Shown here piece by piece: positions 25,003 through 35,902 of a stretch of 64,000 nucleotides of DNA. The DNA is taken from positions 359,221-423,220 of the forward strand of contig NZ_BMRZ01000005.1 in the NCBI RefSeq assembly GCF_014648895.1. Direction: 5' to 3'. Both the position numbers and the translations under genes were made by a program. Every line of letters starts with the position of its first letter. Position 1 is the first letter of the stretch. The stretch comes from Streptomyces tanashiensis. Its GTDB lineage: Bacteria; Actinomycetota; Actinomycetes; Streptomycetales; Streptomycetaceae. Under the pieces are notes generated by a model. That model was given only the letters and a program-made list of their open reading frames with translations. It had not been told where the DNA came from and ran no database searches.

Positions 25003-26022
25003 GTGACCACGCCCGAGGAAGCCCGTCCCGAGCCCGTGGACGTCCCTCTCATCCAGATCAACACGGTCTCCTCCGACGAGGCCGGCGGCTGCGGCGACGG
25101 CTGTGGCTGCGGCGGCGGCGAGGAGTTCGAGTGCGGGCTCGACCCCGCGCTCGCGCAGCTGCTCGCCGACGCCGGTCTCGACCCCGTCCAGGTCGAGGAC
25201 ATCGCCCACCTGGCGATCGCGGAGGACCTCGACGGCGGGGTCGACGTCACGACCGTGGCGACCGTCCCCGAGGACGCCGTCGCCACCGCCGACTTCACCG
25301 CCCGCGAGGCCGGTGTCGTGGCCGGTCTGCGGGTCGCCGAGGCGGTCCTGTCGATCGTCTGCACCGACGAGTTCGAGGTCGAGCGGCACGTCGAGGACGG
25401 CGAGCGCGTCGAGGCCGGCCAGGTGCTCCTCAGCGTCACGGCCCGCACCCGCGACCTGCTCACGGGCGAGCGCAGCGCGCTCAACATCCTGTGCCGTCTC
25501 TCCGGCATCGCCACCGCCACGCGCGCGTGGGCGGACGCCCTGGAGGGCACGAACGCGAAGGTCCGCGACACCCGCAAGACGACCCCGGGCCTGCGCGCCC
25601 TGGAGAAGTACGCGGTCCGCTGCGGCGGCGGCGTCAACCACCGCATGTCGCTCTCCGACGCGGCCCTCGTCAAGGACAACCACGTGGTGGCGGCCGGCGG
25701 CGTCGCCGAGGCCTTCAAGGCCGTCCGCGAGCTGTTCCCGGAGGTGCCGATCGAGGTCGAGGTCGACACGATGCACCAGGTCCGCGAGGTCCTGGACGCG
25801 GGCGCCGACCTGATCCTGCTCGACAACTTCAGCCCGGGCGACACCGAGGAGGCCGTCGCCCTGGTCGCGGGCCGCGCCGTCCTGGAGTCCTCGGGCCGGC
25901 TGACCCTGGAGAACGCGGCGGCGTACGCGTCGACCGGCGTCGACTACCTGGCGGTCGGTGGCCTGACCCACTCCTCCCCGATCCTCGACATCGGCCTCGA
26001 CCTGCGCGAGGTGCGCTCCTGA
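25003..26022 (+). CDS. nadC: Nicotinate-nucleotide pyrophosphorylase with cysteine-rich N-terminal extension
   Basis: Converts quinolinate and PRPP to nicotinate mononucleotide. 339 residues versus about 280 in most NadC. GTG abuts the nadB stop. Catalytic domain: AREAGVVAGL, GERSALNILCRLSGIAT, DTRKTTPGLRALEKYAV, GGGVNHRMSLSDAALVKDNH, IEVEVDTMHQ, and ILLDNFSP. Before it, residues 28-45 read GGCGDGCGCGGGEEFECG, with Cys at 30, 34, 36 and 44 (CX3CXCX7C), suggesting a metal or redox site not needed for the known reaction. Confidence 0.96.
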   Translation: MTTPEEARPEPVDVPLIQINTVSSDEAGGCGDGCGCGGGEEFECGLDPALAQLLADAGLDPVQVEDIAHLAIAEDLDGGVDVTTVATVPEDAVATADFTAREAGVVAGLRVAEAVLSIVCTDEFEVERHVEDGERVEAGQVLLSVTARTRDLLTGERSALNILCRLSGIATATRAWADALEGTNAKVRDTRKTTPGLRALEKYAVRCGGGVNHRMSLSDAALVKDNHVVAAGGVAEAFKAVRELFPEVPIEVEVDTMHQVREVLDAGADLILLDNFSPGDTEEAVALVAGRAVLESSGRLTLENAAAYASTGVDYLAVGGLTHSSPILDIGLDLREVRS

Positions 26023-26828
26023 TGCTGCTCACCATCGACGTCGGCAACACGCACACGGTGCTCGGTCTCTTCGACGGCGAGGAGATCGTCGAGCACTGGC
26101 GGATCTCCACGGACCCGAGCCGTACCGCCGACGAGATGGCGGTCCTGCTCCAGGGCCTCATGGGCATGCACCCGCTGCTCGGCGTCGAGCTGAGCGACGG
26201 CATCGAGGGGATCGCCATCTGCGCGACGGTCCCCTCGGTGCTGCACGAACTGCGCGAGGTCACCCGCCGGTACTACGGGGACGTGCCGGCGGTCCTCGTG
26301 GAGCCGGGCGTCAAGACGGGCGTCCCGATCCTCACGGACAACCCCAAGGAGGTCGGCGCCGACCGCATCATCAACGCGGTCGCGGCCGTCGAGCTGTACG
26401 GGGGCCCCGCGATCGTCGTGGACTTCGGCACGGCGACGACGTACGACGCGATCACCGCGCGCGGCGAGTACGCGGGCGGCGCGATCGCGCCGGGCATCGA
26501 GATCTCCGTGGAGGCCCTGGGCGTCAAGGGCGCCATGCTCCGCAAGATCGAGCTGGCCCGCCCGCGCAGCGTGATCGGCAAGAACACGGTCGAGGCCATG
26601 CAGTCGGGCATCGTCTTCGGGTACGCGGGCCAGGTCGACGGCGTGGTGGCCCGGATGAAGCGGGAACTGGTCGGGCCGAAGGGCGATCCCTCCGACGTGA
26701 CGGTGATCGCGACCGGCGGCCTCGCGCCCATGGTCCTCGCCGACTCGAAGGAGATAGACGAGCACGAGCCCTGGCTGACCCTGATCGGCCTGCGCCTCGT
26801 GTACGAGCGGAACGTCTCCCGCATGTAG
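26022..26828 (+). CDS. coaX: Type III pantothenate kinase
   Basis: First step of coenzyme A synthesis from pantothenate, the product of PanC encoded upstream. 268 residues; ATG overlaps the nadC TGA by one base. ASKHA-fold motifs: TIDVGNTHTVLGLF (phosphate 1), SVLHEL, GADRIINAVAA, VVDFGTATTYDAI (phosphate 2) and GGAIAPGI. Last gene of the five-gene operon, linking NAD and CoA synthesis. Confidence 0.97.
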   Translation: MLLTIDVGNTHTVLGLFDGEEIVEHWRISTDPSRTADEMAVLLQGLMGMHPLLGVELSDGIEGIAICATVPSVLHELREVTRRYYGDVPAVLVEPGVKTGVPILTDNPKEVGADRIINAVAAVELYGGPAIVVDFGTATTYDAITARGEYAGGAIAPGIEISVEALGVKGAMLRKIELARPRSVIGKNTVEAMQSGIVFGYAGQVDGVVARMKRELVGPKGDPSDVTVIATGGLAPMVLADSKEIDEHEPWLTLIGLRLVYERNVSRM

Positions 26829-26909
26829 GGGGCTCGGCGGGATGATCGACACGGCGCGCCGGAATGATCGCTAAGAGAAAATTGTCCGATTAGCGCGTAT
26901 CGTCGGCCC

Positions 26910-27521
26910 ATGCCCACGCCATACGGATCCCGCGGCGGCATGGCGTTCAGCGCGGACGAGCTGCGTGTGCTCCGCCGCGCCCTTGCCATCGCCCTCCACC
27001 CTGCCCCCCTCCAGGACGAGGACGTCCAGGACTGCCTGCGCCTGGCCGAATCCGTGGACGAGGCGGTACGCGAGGCCGGCCGGCTGCGCGCCTTCCTCCT
27101 CGACGACCTGGCCCGCTACCGCGAGGCGCTGCCCGGGTCCCTCAGCGGCTACCTGGAGCTCCTCCAGGACGCGCTGGCCGCCGGCCACGACCCCGCCGCC
27201 GACGACCTCGCCGCCCTGCGCGCCCTGCGCCGTAACCCGGCCGCCGCCGAACTGCTCGCCCGCTGCCAGGTCCTCGCCGAGCGCTCCGTACGCGCGCGCC
27301 TGGCCCGGGTCTCCCAGGCCACCGCCTCGACCGCGGCCGGCACGCCCTCCGTCTCCCGGGCCCGGCTGCTCGCCCTGCCCGGCGGGCGCGCGGCGGGCGA
27401 CGAGCCCAAGCCGACCCCGCCCGCCCCGGCCGAGCGCCCGGTGCCCAAGCCCTCCGAGGTGTTCCCGCCACGCCGACGGCCCGTTCCGCCGCCCCCGCCC
27501 GAGGAACGGGTCGCCGGATAG
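26910..27521 (+). CDS. Conserved helical protein of unknown function
   Basis: 203 residues. Leaderless: TATCGT at 26898-26903 is 6 bases from the ATG. The first 140 residues are helical and Ala/Leu/Arg-rich (FSADELRVLRRALAIALHP, DDLARYREALPGSLSGYLELLQDAL). The C-terminal 60 residues are Pro-rich (KPTPPAPAERPVPKPSEVFPP). No catalytic motif or membrane segment. I do not recognise a named family; gene order suggests a Streptomyces-conserved protein. Confidence 0.75.
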   Translation: MPTPYGSRGGMAFSADELRVLRRALAIALHPAPLQDEDVQDCLRLAESVDEAVREAGRLRAFLLDDLARYREALPGSLSGYLELLQDALAAGHDPAADDLAALRALRRNPAAAELLARCQVLAERSVRARLARVSQATASTAAGTPSVSRARLLALPGGRAAGDEPKPTPPAPAERPVPKPSEVFPPRRRPVPPPPPEERVAG

Positions 27522-27535
27522 CTACTCTGGACGGC

Positions 27536-27706
27536 ATGGACTACGTATCCGCGCTCCTGCCGCCCGTCGTGATGGCCGCGTTCTTCATCGCCCTCGTCAC
27601 CGTGATCGTCAAGAGCCAGGGCGGCCCGAACAAGGCCAAGGAGGACGCGGTCGTGGACGCCGCCATCGCCCGCGCCGAGGCCGCCCGCCAGGCGGACGGG
27701 TCCTAG
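27536..27706 (+). CDS. Small single-span membrane protein
   Basis: 56 residues, starting 14 bp after the preceding stop. One transmembrane helix at residues 6-25 (ALLPPVVMAAFFIALVTVIV), then a charged, Ala-rich cytoplasmic tail (KSQGGPNKAKEDAVVDAAIA). TACTCT at 27523-27528 lies 7 bases before the ATG, the leaderless arrangement seen repeatedly here. A strong terminator follows. Function unknown. Confidence 0.75.
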   Translation: MDYVSALLPPVVMAAFFIALVTVIVKSQGGPNKAKEDAVVDAAIARAEAARQADGS

Positions 27707-27729
27707 TCCGCCCCGTACAGCAGCACCGA

Positions 27730-27763
27730 GGGTGTACGACCGCTTCCGGTCGTACACCCTTTT
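27730..27763 (+). terminator. Rho-independent terminator
   Basis: Perfect 13-bp stem (GGGTGTACGACCG, 27730-27742, with 27747-27759), loop CTTC, then TTTT. It ends the transcript of the small membrane protein gene. Confidence 0.9.
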
Positions 27764-27820
27764 CGTCCTTCTCGGGGCGAAATAGCCGTCAATTACCGTT
27801 TCTCCCACTATGGTGGCAAG

Positions 27821-28240
27821 GTGCCCCGCCCCCTGGGAGAACTCGAAGACGCGGTCATGACGCGCGTCTGGCAATGGAACCGCCCGGTCACCGTCCGGGA
27901 AGTCCTGGAAGACCTTCAGCAGGAACGGTCCATCGCCTACACCACCGTCATGACCGTCATGGACAATCTCCATCAGAAGGGCTGGGTCCGCAGGGAGGTC
28001 GAGGGCCGCGCCTATCGATATACGGCGGTCTCCACCCGCGCCGCCTACTCGGCCGCGCTGATGAACGAGGCCTGGGCCCAGAGCGACAACCCCGCCGCCG
28101 CACTCGTCGCCTTCTTCGGCATGATGTCGCCGGAACAGCGGGAGTCGCTGAACGACGCCATCCGGATCGTCCAGCGCGACAGCCCCCTCCCCGCCGCCCC
28201 GCGGGAGGCCGAGGGTGACGAAGGCGCACCCCGCCCGTAG
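27821..28240 (+). CDS. BlaI/MecI-family transcriptional repressor
   Basis: 139 residues. N-terminal winged helix LGELEDAVMTRVWQWNRPVTVREV then YTTVMTVMDNLHQKGWV and the basic wing RREVEGRAYRYTAVSTR; C-terminal dimerisation helices ALMNEAWAQSDNPAAALVAFFGMMSPEQRESL. No BlaR-type M56 protease gene is adjacent, so the inactivating signal is unclear. TATGGT six bases before the GTG suggests a leaderless mRNA. Confidence 0.9.
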   Translation: MPRPLGELEDAVMTRVWQWNRPVTVREVLEDLQQERSIAYTTVMTVMDNLHQKGWVRREVEGRAYRYTAVSTRAAYSAALMNEAWAQSDNPAAALVAFFGMMSPEQRESLNDAIRIVQRDSPLPAAPREAEGDEGAPRP

Positions 28241-28255
28241 CGATAGCGTCCCCCC

Positions 28256-28774
28256 ATGTCGACCTCCGTCAAAGCCGTCACCGTACGCAGGGCCCGCACC
28301 AGCGATGTGGCCGCGGTCCGCCGTCTCGTCGATCCTTTCGTGCAGCGCGGCATCCTGCTCGACAAGGCCACCGTGACCCTTTACGAGTCGATCCAGGAGT
28401 TCTGGGTCGCGGAACGCGACGAGGACGCCACCGTCGTCGGCTGCGGCGCACTCCACGTGATGTGGGAAGACCTCGCCGAAGTCCGCACTCTCGCCGTCGA
28501 TCCCGAGTTCAAGGGAGCCGGCGTAGGACATCAGGTGCTGGACAAGTTGTTGCACACGGCCCGATGGCTCGGGGTGCGGCGGGTATTCTGCCTGACCTTC
28601 GAAGTCGACTTCTTCGCGAAGCACGGCTTCGTCGAGATCGGCGAGACCCCGGTCGACGGAGATGTCTACAGCGAGCTCCTGCGTTCCTATGACGAGGGAG
28701 TCGCCGAGTTCCTCGGTCTCGAACGAGTGAAGCCGAACACCTTGGGTAACAGCCGGATGCTTCTGCACCTGTGA
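28256..28774 (+). CDS. argA: Amino-acid N-acetyltransferase (short ArgA type)
   Basis: 172-residue GNAT resembling the short actinobacterial N-acetylglutamate synthase. Motifs: RRLVDPFVQRGILLDK, GCGALHVMWEDLAEVRTLAV, acetyl-CoA loop PEFKGAGVGHQVLD, FCLTFEVDFFAKHGFVEIG and the family-specific ending KPNTLGNSRMLLHL. Makes N-acetylglutamate for arginine synthesis. TAGCGT at 28244-28249 is 6 bases from the ATG: leaderless. Lies alone, away from other arg genes. Confidence 0.88.
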   Translation: MSTSVKAVTVRRARTSDVAAVRRLVDPFVQRGILLDKATVTLYESIQEFWVAERDEDATVVGCGALHVMWEDLAEVRTLAVDPEFKGAGVGHQVLDKLLHTARWLGVRRVFCLTFEVDFFAKHGFVEIGETPVDGDVYSELLRSYDEGVAEFLGLERVKPNTLGNSRMLLHL

Positions 28775-28928
28775 CGGGGAAGCCCGGGGATCCTCTCGCG
28801 GAACCCTATGTCCGAATCGCGCACGTTTCCCGCGTTGCCGGGGATCTGAACCTCTCCCAGGGGTTTGTGTTTTTCCGGGAAAAGCGGTTTCCTTTCCGCG
28901 TACTGCATTTTCGATGAAAGGAAATCCG

Positions 28929-29264
28929 GTGGCACAGAAGGTTCAGGTCCTTCTTGTCGACGACCTCGACGGCGTCGAGGCGGACGAGACCGTGACGTTC
29001 GCGCTGGACGGCAAGACCTACGAGATCGACCTCACCACCGCCAACGCGGAAAAGCTCCGTGGCCTGCTCGAGCCGTACACCACGGGAGGCCGTCGTACCG
29101 GTGGCCGCACCACCGGCGGACGCGGCAAGGGCCGCGCCGTGGCGACGGGCAGCCAGGACACCGCGAAGATCCGCGCGTGGGCCAAGGAGAACGGCATGAA
29201 CGTCAACGACCGCGGTCGCGTTCCCGCCGACATCAAGGCGGCCTACGAGGACGCGAACCGCTGA
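28929..29264 (+). CDS. lsr2: Lsr2 nucleoid-associated protein
   Basis: 111 residues from GTG 28929 (MAQKVQVLLVDDLDG), with AAAGG 8 bases upstream; an ATG at 28914 is less likely. N-terminal beta-rich dimerisation domain (TVTFALDGKTYEIDLTTANA), Gly/Arg/Thr linker (RRTGGRTTGGRGKGR) and C-terminal DNA-binding domain AKIRAWAKENGMNVNDRGRV with the AT-hook-like RGR. Lsr2 bridges and silences AT-rich DNA such as horizontally acquired clusters. Its upstream region (28800-28915) is unusually AT-rich for this genome, consistent with self-binding. Confidence 0.96.
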   Translation: MAQKVQVLLVDDLDGVEADETVTFALDGKTYEIDLTTANAEKLRGLLEPYTTGGRRTGGRTTGGRGKGRAVATGSQDTAKIRAWAKENGMNVNDRGRVPADIKAAYEDANR

Positions 29265-29830
29265 GGCGACCGCTGCTGAGCCGCCCCGCGGGTACGGGCA
29301 CTCAGCAGCCGCACCCGATGGCACTCCGCCGCGGCGGCGGCCACGAGACGCACCAGGCAGGGGGCGCCCGCAACGCCCCACGGCGCGGACCGCAGTGCCG
29401 GAAGCGAGGACTCGACCTCGCGACCCGGCACGGGCGCCCGCAGCCACACCGCGGCGCCCGGCGCGCCGGATCCGCTCCACCCCGGGGGAAGGGGTGCGGT
29501 CATCCGGCCGTCGGCACCGAGGGCCGCGAGATCCAGCGAGATCCCGCCCCACTCCAGCCAGTCGAGCAGTCCCGGTAGCTCCTCCGCGCTCCCCGCGGCC
29601 ACGAGCAGCCCCATCCGGCGCCCCATCAGGGCCACCGGCCCCGTCGTCGCGCCCATCCGGCGCAGGACACCCCGGCCGGCCGCGGCGGGCACCTCCAGGA
29701 CGTCGAAGCGCAGCCCCGTGACCAGCCCCGCCGGCGGGCCCGCCACCGCGGCCCAGCCGAGCTCGTCCTCGTACCACCGCGCGATCCCGCCGTCGGGCGA
29801 CGTACGGGGGAGCGGGACGGTGAAGGCCAT
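29243..29830 (-). CDS. Hypothetical protein of the Streptomyces SCO3374 type
   Basis: 195 residues, convergent with lsr2 and overlapping its last 22 bases. Sequence features: TSPDGGIARWYEDELGWAAVAGPP and GLRFDVLEVPAAAGRGVLRRMG, resembling the N-terminal part of bifunctional primase/polymerase-like proteins, but too short and without an obvious active site. It sits between lsr2 and clpC as in related genomes. Function unknown. Confidence 0.7.
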   Translation of the reverse strand: MAFTVPLPRTSPDGGIARWYEDELGWAAVAGPPAGLVTGLRFDVLEVPAAAGRGVLRRMGATTGPVALMGRRMGLLVAAGSAEELPGLLDWLEWGGISLDLAALGADGRMTAPLPPGWSGSGAPGAAVWLRAPVPGREVESSLPALRSAPWGVAGAPCLVRLVAAAAAECHRVRLLSARTRGAAQQRSPQRFASS

Positions 29831-30291
29831 GTCCGGGGAACTCCCATGAGGGCACCTTGGTTACGCCCGCGGTGACACACAGTCCTCCCGCGAACGCGCA
29901 AGGTGTCCGTGATGGGGCGTACGCGTGCATTCGGCAGCGCAAGGGTGTTCGCTGGTAGCGGAGGGAACCGGGGTGTGCCGCATGGAGTGTCAGTGCTTAC
30001 GGGTAAGACATTCCTAGTGGAGAGGGGCGACTCGCGGGCTTCGGCGTCTCACGTTCGCCATCGGCGTACTGATGGCGCGGGTAACTACTTGGCCTGCGGG
30101 AACATCGTCTCGCACCATCGGGTTGGAGCATTTGTCGGCTGTTCGGCAGCAGGTCTCCCCGCTGAAGAGGGGGTGATCCGGACGGATGTCGGCAGTTGGA
30201 ATGAGCGGTCCCCGCTTGCGGGACTAAGCTGCGGAAGGACAGGGAGGGGATCGACCCCTAACTGACTGACCGCTCTGAGGAGCGATTAACG
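29831..30291 (+). promoter_or_regulatory. Upstream region of clpC with a ClgR-like box
   Basis: A 461-bp gap. At 29950-29960 lies CGCTGGTAGCG, a palindrome inside GTTCGCTGGTAGCGGA, close to the ClgR operator found before Clp protease genes in actinobacteria. Further on, GGTCCCCGCTTGCGGGAC near 30208 is a small hairpin. The clpC ATG has AGGAGCG upstream. A 120-codon open frame at 29903-30265 has no protein-like composition. The long leader suggests more than one promoter. Confidence 0.6.
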
Positions 30292-32814
<2,523 letters not shown>

Positions 32815-32838
32815 CACCGCGCTGAGCGCGTAGTGCCG

Positions 32839-32883
32839 AAGGGGCGGCCCCGGAACCGGACGGTTCCGGGGCCGCCCCTTTTG
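32839..32883. terminator. Bidirectional terminator between clpC and the NACHT gene
   Basis: Perfect 19-bp stem (32839-32857 with 32862-32880), loop GGAC, flanked by AA on the left and TT on the right. It can stop transcription from clpC and from the convergent NACHT gene, whose stop codon is 4 bp away. Confidence 0.88.
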
Positions 32884-32884
32884 C

Positions 32885-35800
32885 TCAGGTGACGATCTGG
32901 ACGGTCGGAGGCAGCTGCTGGGTCCCCGTGAGGGTGACGCCGTCGGCGTGGAGTTCGGTCAGGCCGCTCAGCGTGGCAAGCGGGGCCACGTCCACGGTCC
33001 CGTCGAGGTCGGAGAGGAGGGCGAACTGCTTCAGCCCGGGGAATGCACTCGCCGCCCGCTCGAACGACGGCTGTACGGCGCTGAACACGCAGACCACGGC
33101 CTGGGTGATCCGGGGGAGCACGAGATTCCGAGGGATGGTGTTCAGACCCACGGCCTCCGTCACGATCGACCGGAGCTGGGTCAGTTCCGCCACTCCGTGC
33201 CAGTCGGCGGCGGTCACATCCAGGTGCACCAGGGTGAGTCGCTGAAGGCGTGGCATGGCGGCCAGCCCAGCCGCTCGCTCGACCGGCCAGGACCAGAACG
33301 ACAGTTCCACCAGTGACGCCGCCTCGGTGGGGAGGTCCGCGAGGCTCCAAGCGCTGTCGGCCAGGACCTGGAGGGACAGCGACTCGAGCCGGACCAGGGA
33401 CTTGAGCGCCGTCAGATCCGGCCTCTCGCTGTCCCGCGCGAGCACGAGTACGCGCGGATCACACGGGGCGAGGAGTGCGGTCAGCGAGGAGTCCGACACG
33501 CCGTCGCCGATCTCCAGCCGTTCCGGAGTGATGCCGAGGCGGAGCAGCTCCGCTGCCTGGCTGTCGCTGACCACGGAGAACAAGAGGTCGGTCGGGTCGA
33601 TCGCGGCCATGATCGCCTCTCCGTAGGCGCGTGGCTCGAAGCGCTGCCATCCCCAGGCGAGCTGTGCCCTGACCGGCAGTGCCTCGTGGCGGGCGAAGCG
33701 GGCCAGGTAGGGGATCGACGCGTCGACGGAGACGTGCGTTGCGGTTGTCACCACCAGACGGGCCTCCTCGTCGGACAGTCCCTCCGGCCCGGGCAGGAGG
33801 TCGAGGACCAGGCGCCCCACCGTTGCCAGCTCGCGGGCCTCCTCCGCCGTACGGGGCGGGATCACCTCCGCTGTGCGGGCCAGCACCTTTTCCCGTACCT
33901 CCGGAGGGACCTCCGTCGCGTGGTCCAGGGCGGTTGCCGCGAGCAGCACCAGGCGGAGCTGGGCCGCGCGTTCGGTGGTCGTGTCCGCCGCCTTCAGGAG
34001 TTCCCGCAGGATCTCCGCGCACTCGTGCGGGCGGGCGTGGCCGACCGCCATGCGGATGACGTCCTCCCACTGGTCGTCGGCGGCGTGCCCGATCAGGACG
34101 CCGATGTCCCAGCGCTCCACCAGGGCCTTGGCGGCCAGGTAGTCCTGGAAGGTGCGGTGGATGAAGTCCACCGTGTCCTCCGTCGGCTCGCGCAGGAGGC
34201 CGCTGCGGTGGAGGAGGTGGGTGAAGACCGTGTCCGGGGGATGATGCGCGGCCTCCTGGACCGCAGGGACCGCCTCCCGGACGAGGGACTCCGCGTGGGC
34301 CCGGTCCAGCTGGGTGCGGCCGTTGAGCGTCAGCCAGTACGCGAGCCGCTGGATCAGCTGGATCTGCGGGGCCTCGTCGAGGGCGAGGCCGGACGGTGCT
34401 CCCATGTCCCGCTCGCGGTCGCGGCGGGCGAGGAGCATGGAGAGGGCGGCCTCGTAGAGCGCCTTGCGGCCGCGGGGCAGGAAGCCGCGCCGGTCTCGGT
34501 GGAGGGCGCAGATGAGCCCGCACATCAGGGGGTTGGTGGCGAGCTGGGCGACGTGCTCCGTGGTGCGCAGGGCGTCGAGGAGCGGCAGTTCGTACGGCTC
34601 GGCCTCGGGCCCGGCGGCCCGGTGCCAGCGGCGTACGAAGGCGGTGACCTCGGAGCGTGTCATGGGGGAGAGGGTCAGCTCGGTGAAGCCGTCGCCGGCC
34701 AGCCAGTCGTCGCGTACGGCGGTGGGGCGCGAGGTCACGAGCCAACGGTTGCCCTCGTACGTGTCCAGGAGGCTCCGGAGCCACTCGCGGGCCCGGCCGC
34801 GTTCGGCCTCGGGGATCTCGTCGATGCCGTCGACGAGGACGACGCCCCGGCCGGCGGCGAGGACCCGGTCGGCCCAGCCGTCGGGCGGGGTGAGCGGGCA
34901 CCCGGCGGCGGGGAGGAAACGGTCGGGGGCGGGGAGCGGCTCGCCGTGGCGGGTGAGGGCGCGCAGGGGGAGCACGAAGGGGACGCGGCCCCGCAGGTAC
35001 GCCATGCCCTCCGCGCGCGCCTCGGTCGCCGCCGAGACCGTCAGCCACTGGACGAGGGTCGTCTTGCCCGAGCCCGCGAGGCCGCGGAGCAGGACCTTGT
35101 CGTGGCGGGAGAGGGCGAGGTCGGCGCGGACGGCCTGTTCCCGCTGGTGCGGGGCGAGGGGTTCGTCGATCACCCCCGGTACGGGTGCTTCGCCGGTGGC
35201 CTCCAGGGAGAGGTAGGCGAGGTCCAGCGGCCACCGGTCCGGTGAGTGGTGCAGGTCGATGCCGTAGATGGTGAGGCGGCCGTGCCTCTTCGCGAGGTGT
35301 TCCAGGTAGCGGCGCTCGAAGTCCGTGTCCCGTGAGTCCGCCCGGGGCGTCCTGCGGATGACCTCGTCGACCTTCGCGATGAGCTCGGCCTGGGCCCGGG
35401 TCTGCTCGACCAGGCTGCGGGCCACGAAGGTGGAGCGCTGGGTGAAGAACTCCAGGATGTGCAGGCAGGCCCATTCGGTCAGGGACTCCAGGTACAGGGC
35501 CGAGTCCGTGGAGAGGCCGTCCGGGGGCGGGGCCGCCGCCCGCAGGAGGCGGGCGAGGGCGCGGTGGCCGAGGCGGACGGCCTGGACGTCGTCCATGTCG
35601 AGGTCGCCGAGGGCGAGGAGGGTCTTCGCGAGGGTGTCGGTGACGGCCTCGGTCTCGTCGGCGGGGAAGGGCCGCTCGCCGTCGCCGCTCAGGGACCGTT
35701 CGACCAGGGTTCCGGCGAGTCTGCGGACGTCCTTCTCGCCGAGGGTGCGCCTCTCGCCGCGGAAGGACACCAGGGAGGAGAGCCGGACCTTGTCCGCCGG

Positions 35801-35902
35801 GGCGGTGAGGCCGGCGCCCGGACCGTCGCTGACCAGCAGTTTCTTCAGCAGTGGGCCGATCGCGGCCGAGGCGAGGCGGGTGCCGATGAGTGCCGGTTCC
35901 AT
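32885..35902 (-). CDS. NACHT-domain STAND NTPase, candidate antiphage sensor
   Basis: 1005 residues from ATG 35902 with GGGGGGAC upstream. Residues 1-190 are a helical N-terminal region of the NACHT-associated type (LIGTRLASAAIGPLLKKLL, TLAKTLLALGDLDMDDVQAV). NTPase core: Walker A GLAGSGKTTLVQW (274-286), Walker B VVLVDGIDEIPE (354-365), sensor RWLVTSRPTAV (386-396), NACHT-like ATNPLMCGLICALHRDR and FIHRTFQDYLAAKALVERW. A helical repeat region is followed, from about 800, by leucine-rich-repeat-like stretches (LTALKSLVRLESLSLQVL, MPRLQRLTLVHLDV, TLSGLTELHADGVTLTG). Bacterial NACHT proteins of this type can protect against phage; here there is no linked effector gene, so the N-terminus may itself be the effector. 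Antiphage role is inference. Confidence 0.88.
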   Translation of the reverse strand: MEPALIGTRLASAAIGPLLKKLLVSDGPGAGLTAPADKVRLSSLVSFRGERRTLGEKDVRRLAGTLVERSLSGDGERPFPADETEAVTDTLAKTLLALGDLDMDDVQAVRLGHRALARLLRAAAPPPDGLSTDSALYLESLTEWACLHILEFFTQRSTFVARSLVEQTRAQAELIAKVDEVIRRTPRADSRDTDFERRYLEHLAKRHGRLTIYGIDLHHSPDRWPLDLAYLSLEATGEAPVPGVIDEPLAPHQREQAVRADLALSRHDKVLLRGLAGSGKTTLVQWLTVSAATEARAEGMAYLRGRVPFVLPLRALTRHGEPLPAPDRFLPAAGCPLTPPDGWADRVLAAGRGVVLVDGIDEIPEAERGRAREWLRSLLDTYEGNRWLVTSRPTAVRDDWLAGDGFTELTLSPMTRSEVTAFVRRWHRAAGPEAEPYELPLLDALRTTEHVAQLATNPLMCGLICALHRDRRGFLPRGRKALYEAALSMLLARRDRERDMGAPSGLALDEAPQIQLIQRLAYWLTLNGRTQLDRAHAESLVREAVPAVQEAAHHPPDTVFTHLLHRSGLLREPTEDTVDFIHRTFQDYLAAKALVERWDIGVLIGHAADDQWEDVIRMAVGHARPHECAEILRELLKAADTTTERAAQLRLVLLAATALDHATEVPPEVREKVLARTAEVIPPRTAEEARELATVGRLVLDLLPGPEGLSDEEARLVVTTATHVSVDASIPYLARFARHEALPVRAQLAWGWQRFEPRAYGEAIMAAIDPTDLLFSVVSDSQAAELLRLGITPERLEIGDGVSDSSLTALLAPCDPRVLVLARDSERPDLTALKSLVRLESLSLQVLADSAWSLADLPTEAASLVELSFWSWPVERAAGLAAMPRLQRLTLVHLDVTAADWHGVAELTQLRSIVTEAVGLNTIPRNLVLPRITQAVVCVFSAVQPSFERAASAFPGLKQFALLSDLDGTVDVAPLATLSGLTELHADGVTLTGTQQLPPTVQIVT

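Noticed and set aside
23170..25971. 933-codon minus-strand frame across nadB-nadC
   Set aside because: Shadow of the plus-strand operon, which has clear family motifs and overlapping starts and stops.
29903..30265. 120-codon ORF upstream of clpC
   Set aside because: No homology-like motifs, poor codon bias, and it overlaps the ClgR-like box; more likely leader DNA.
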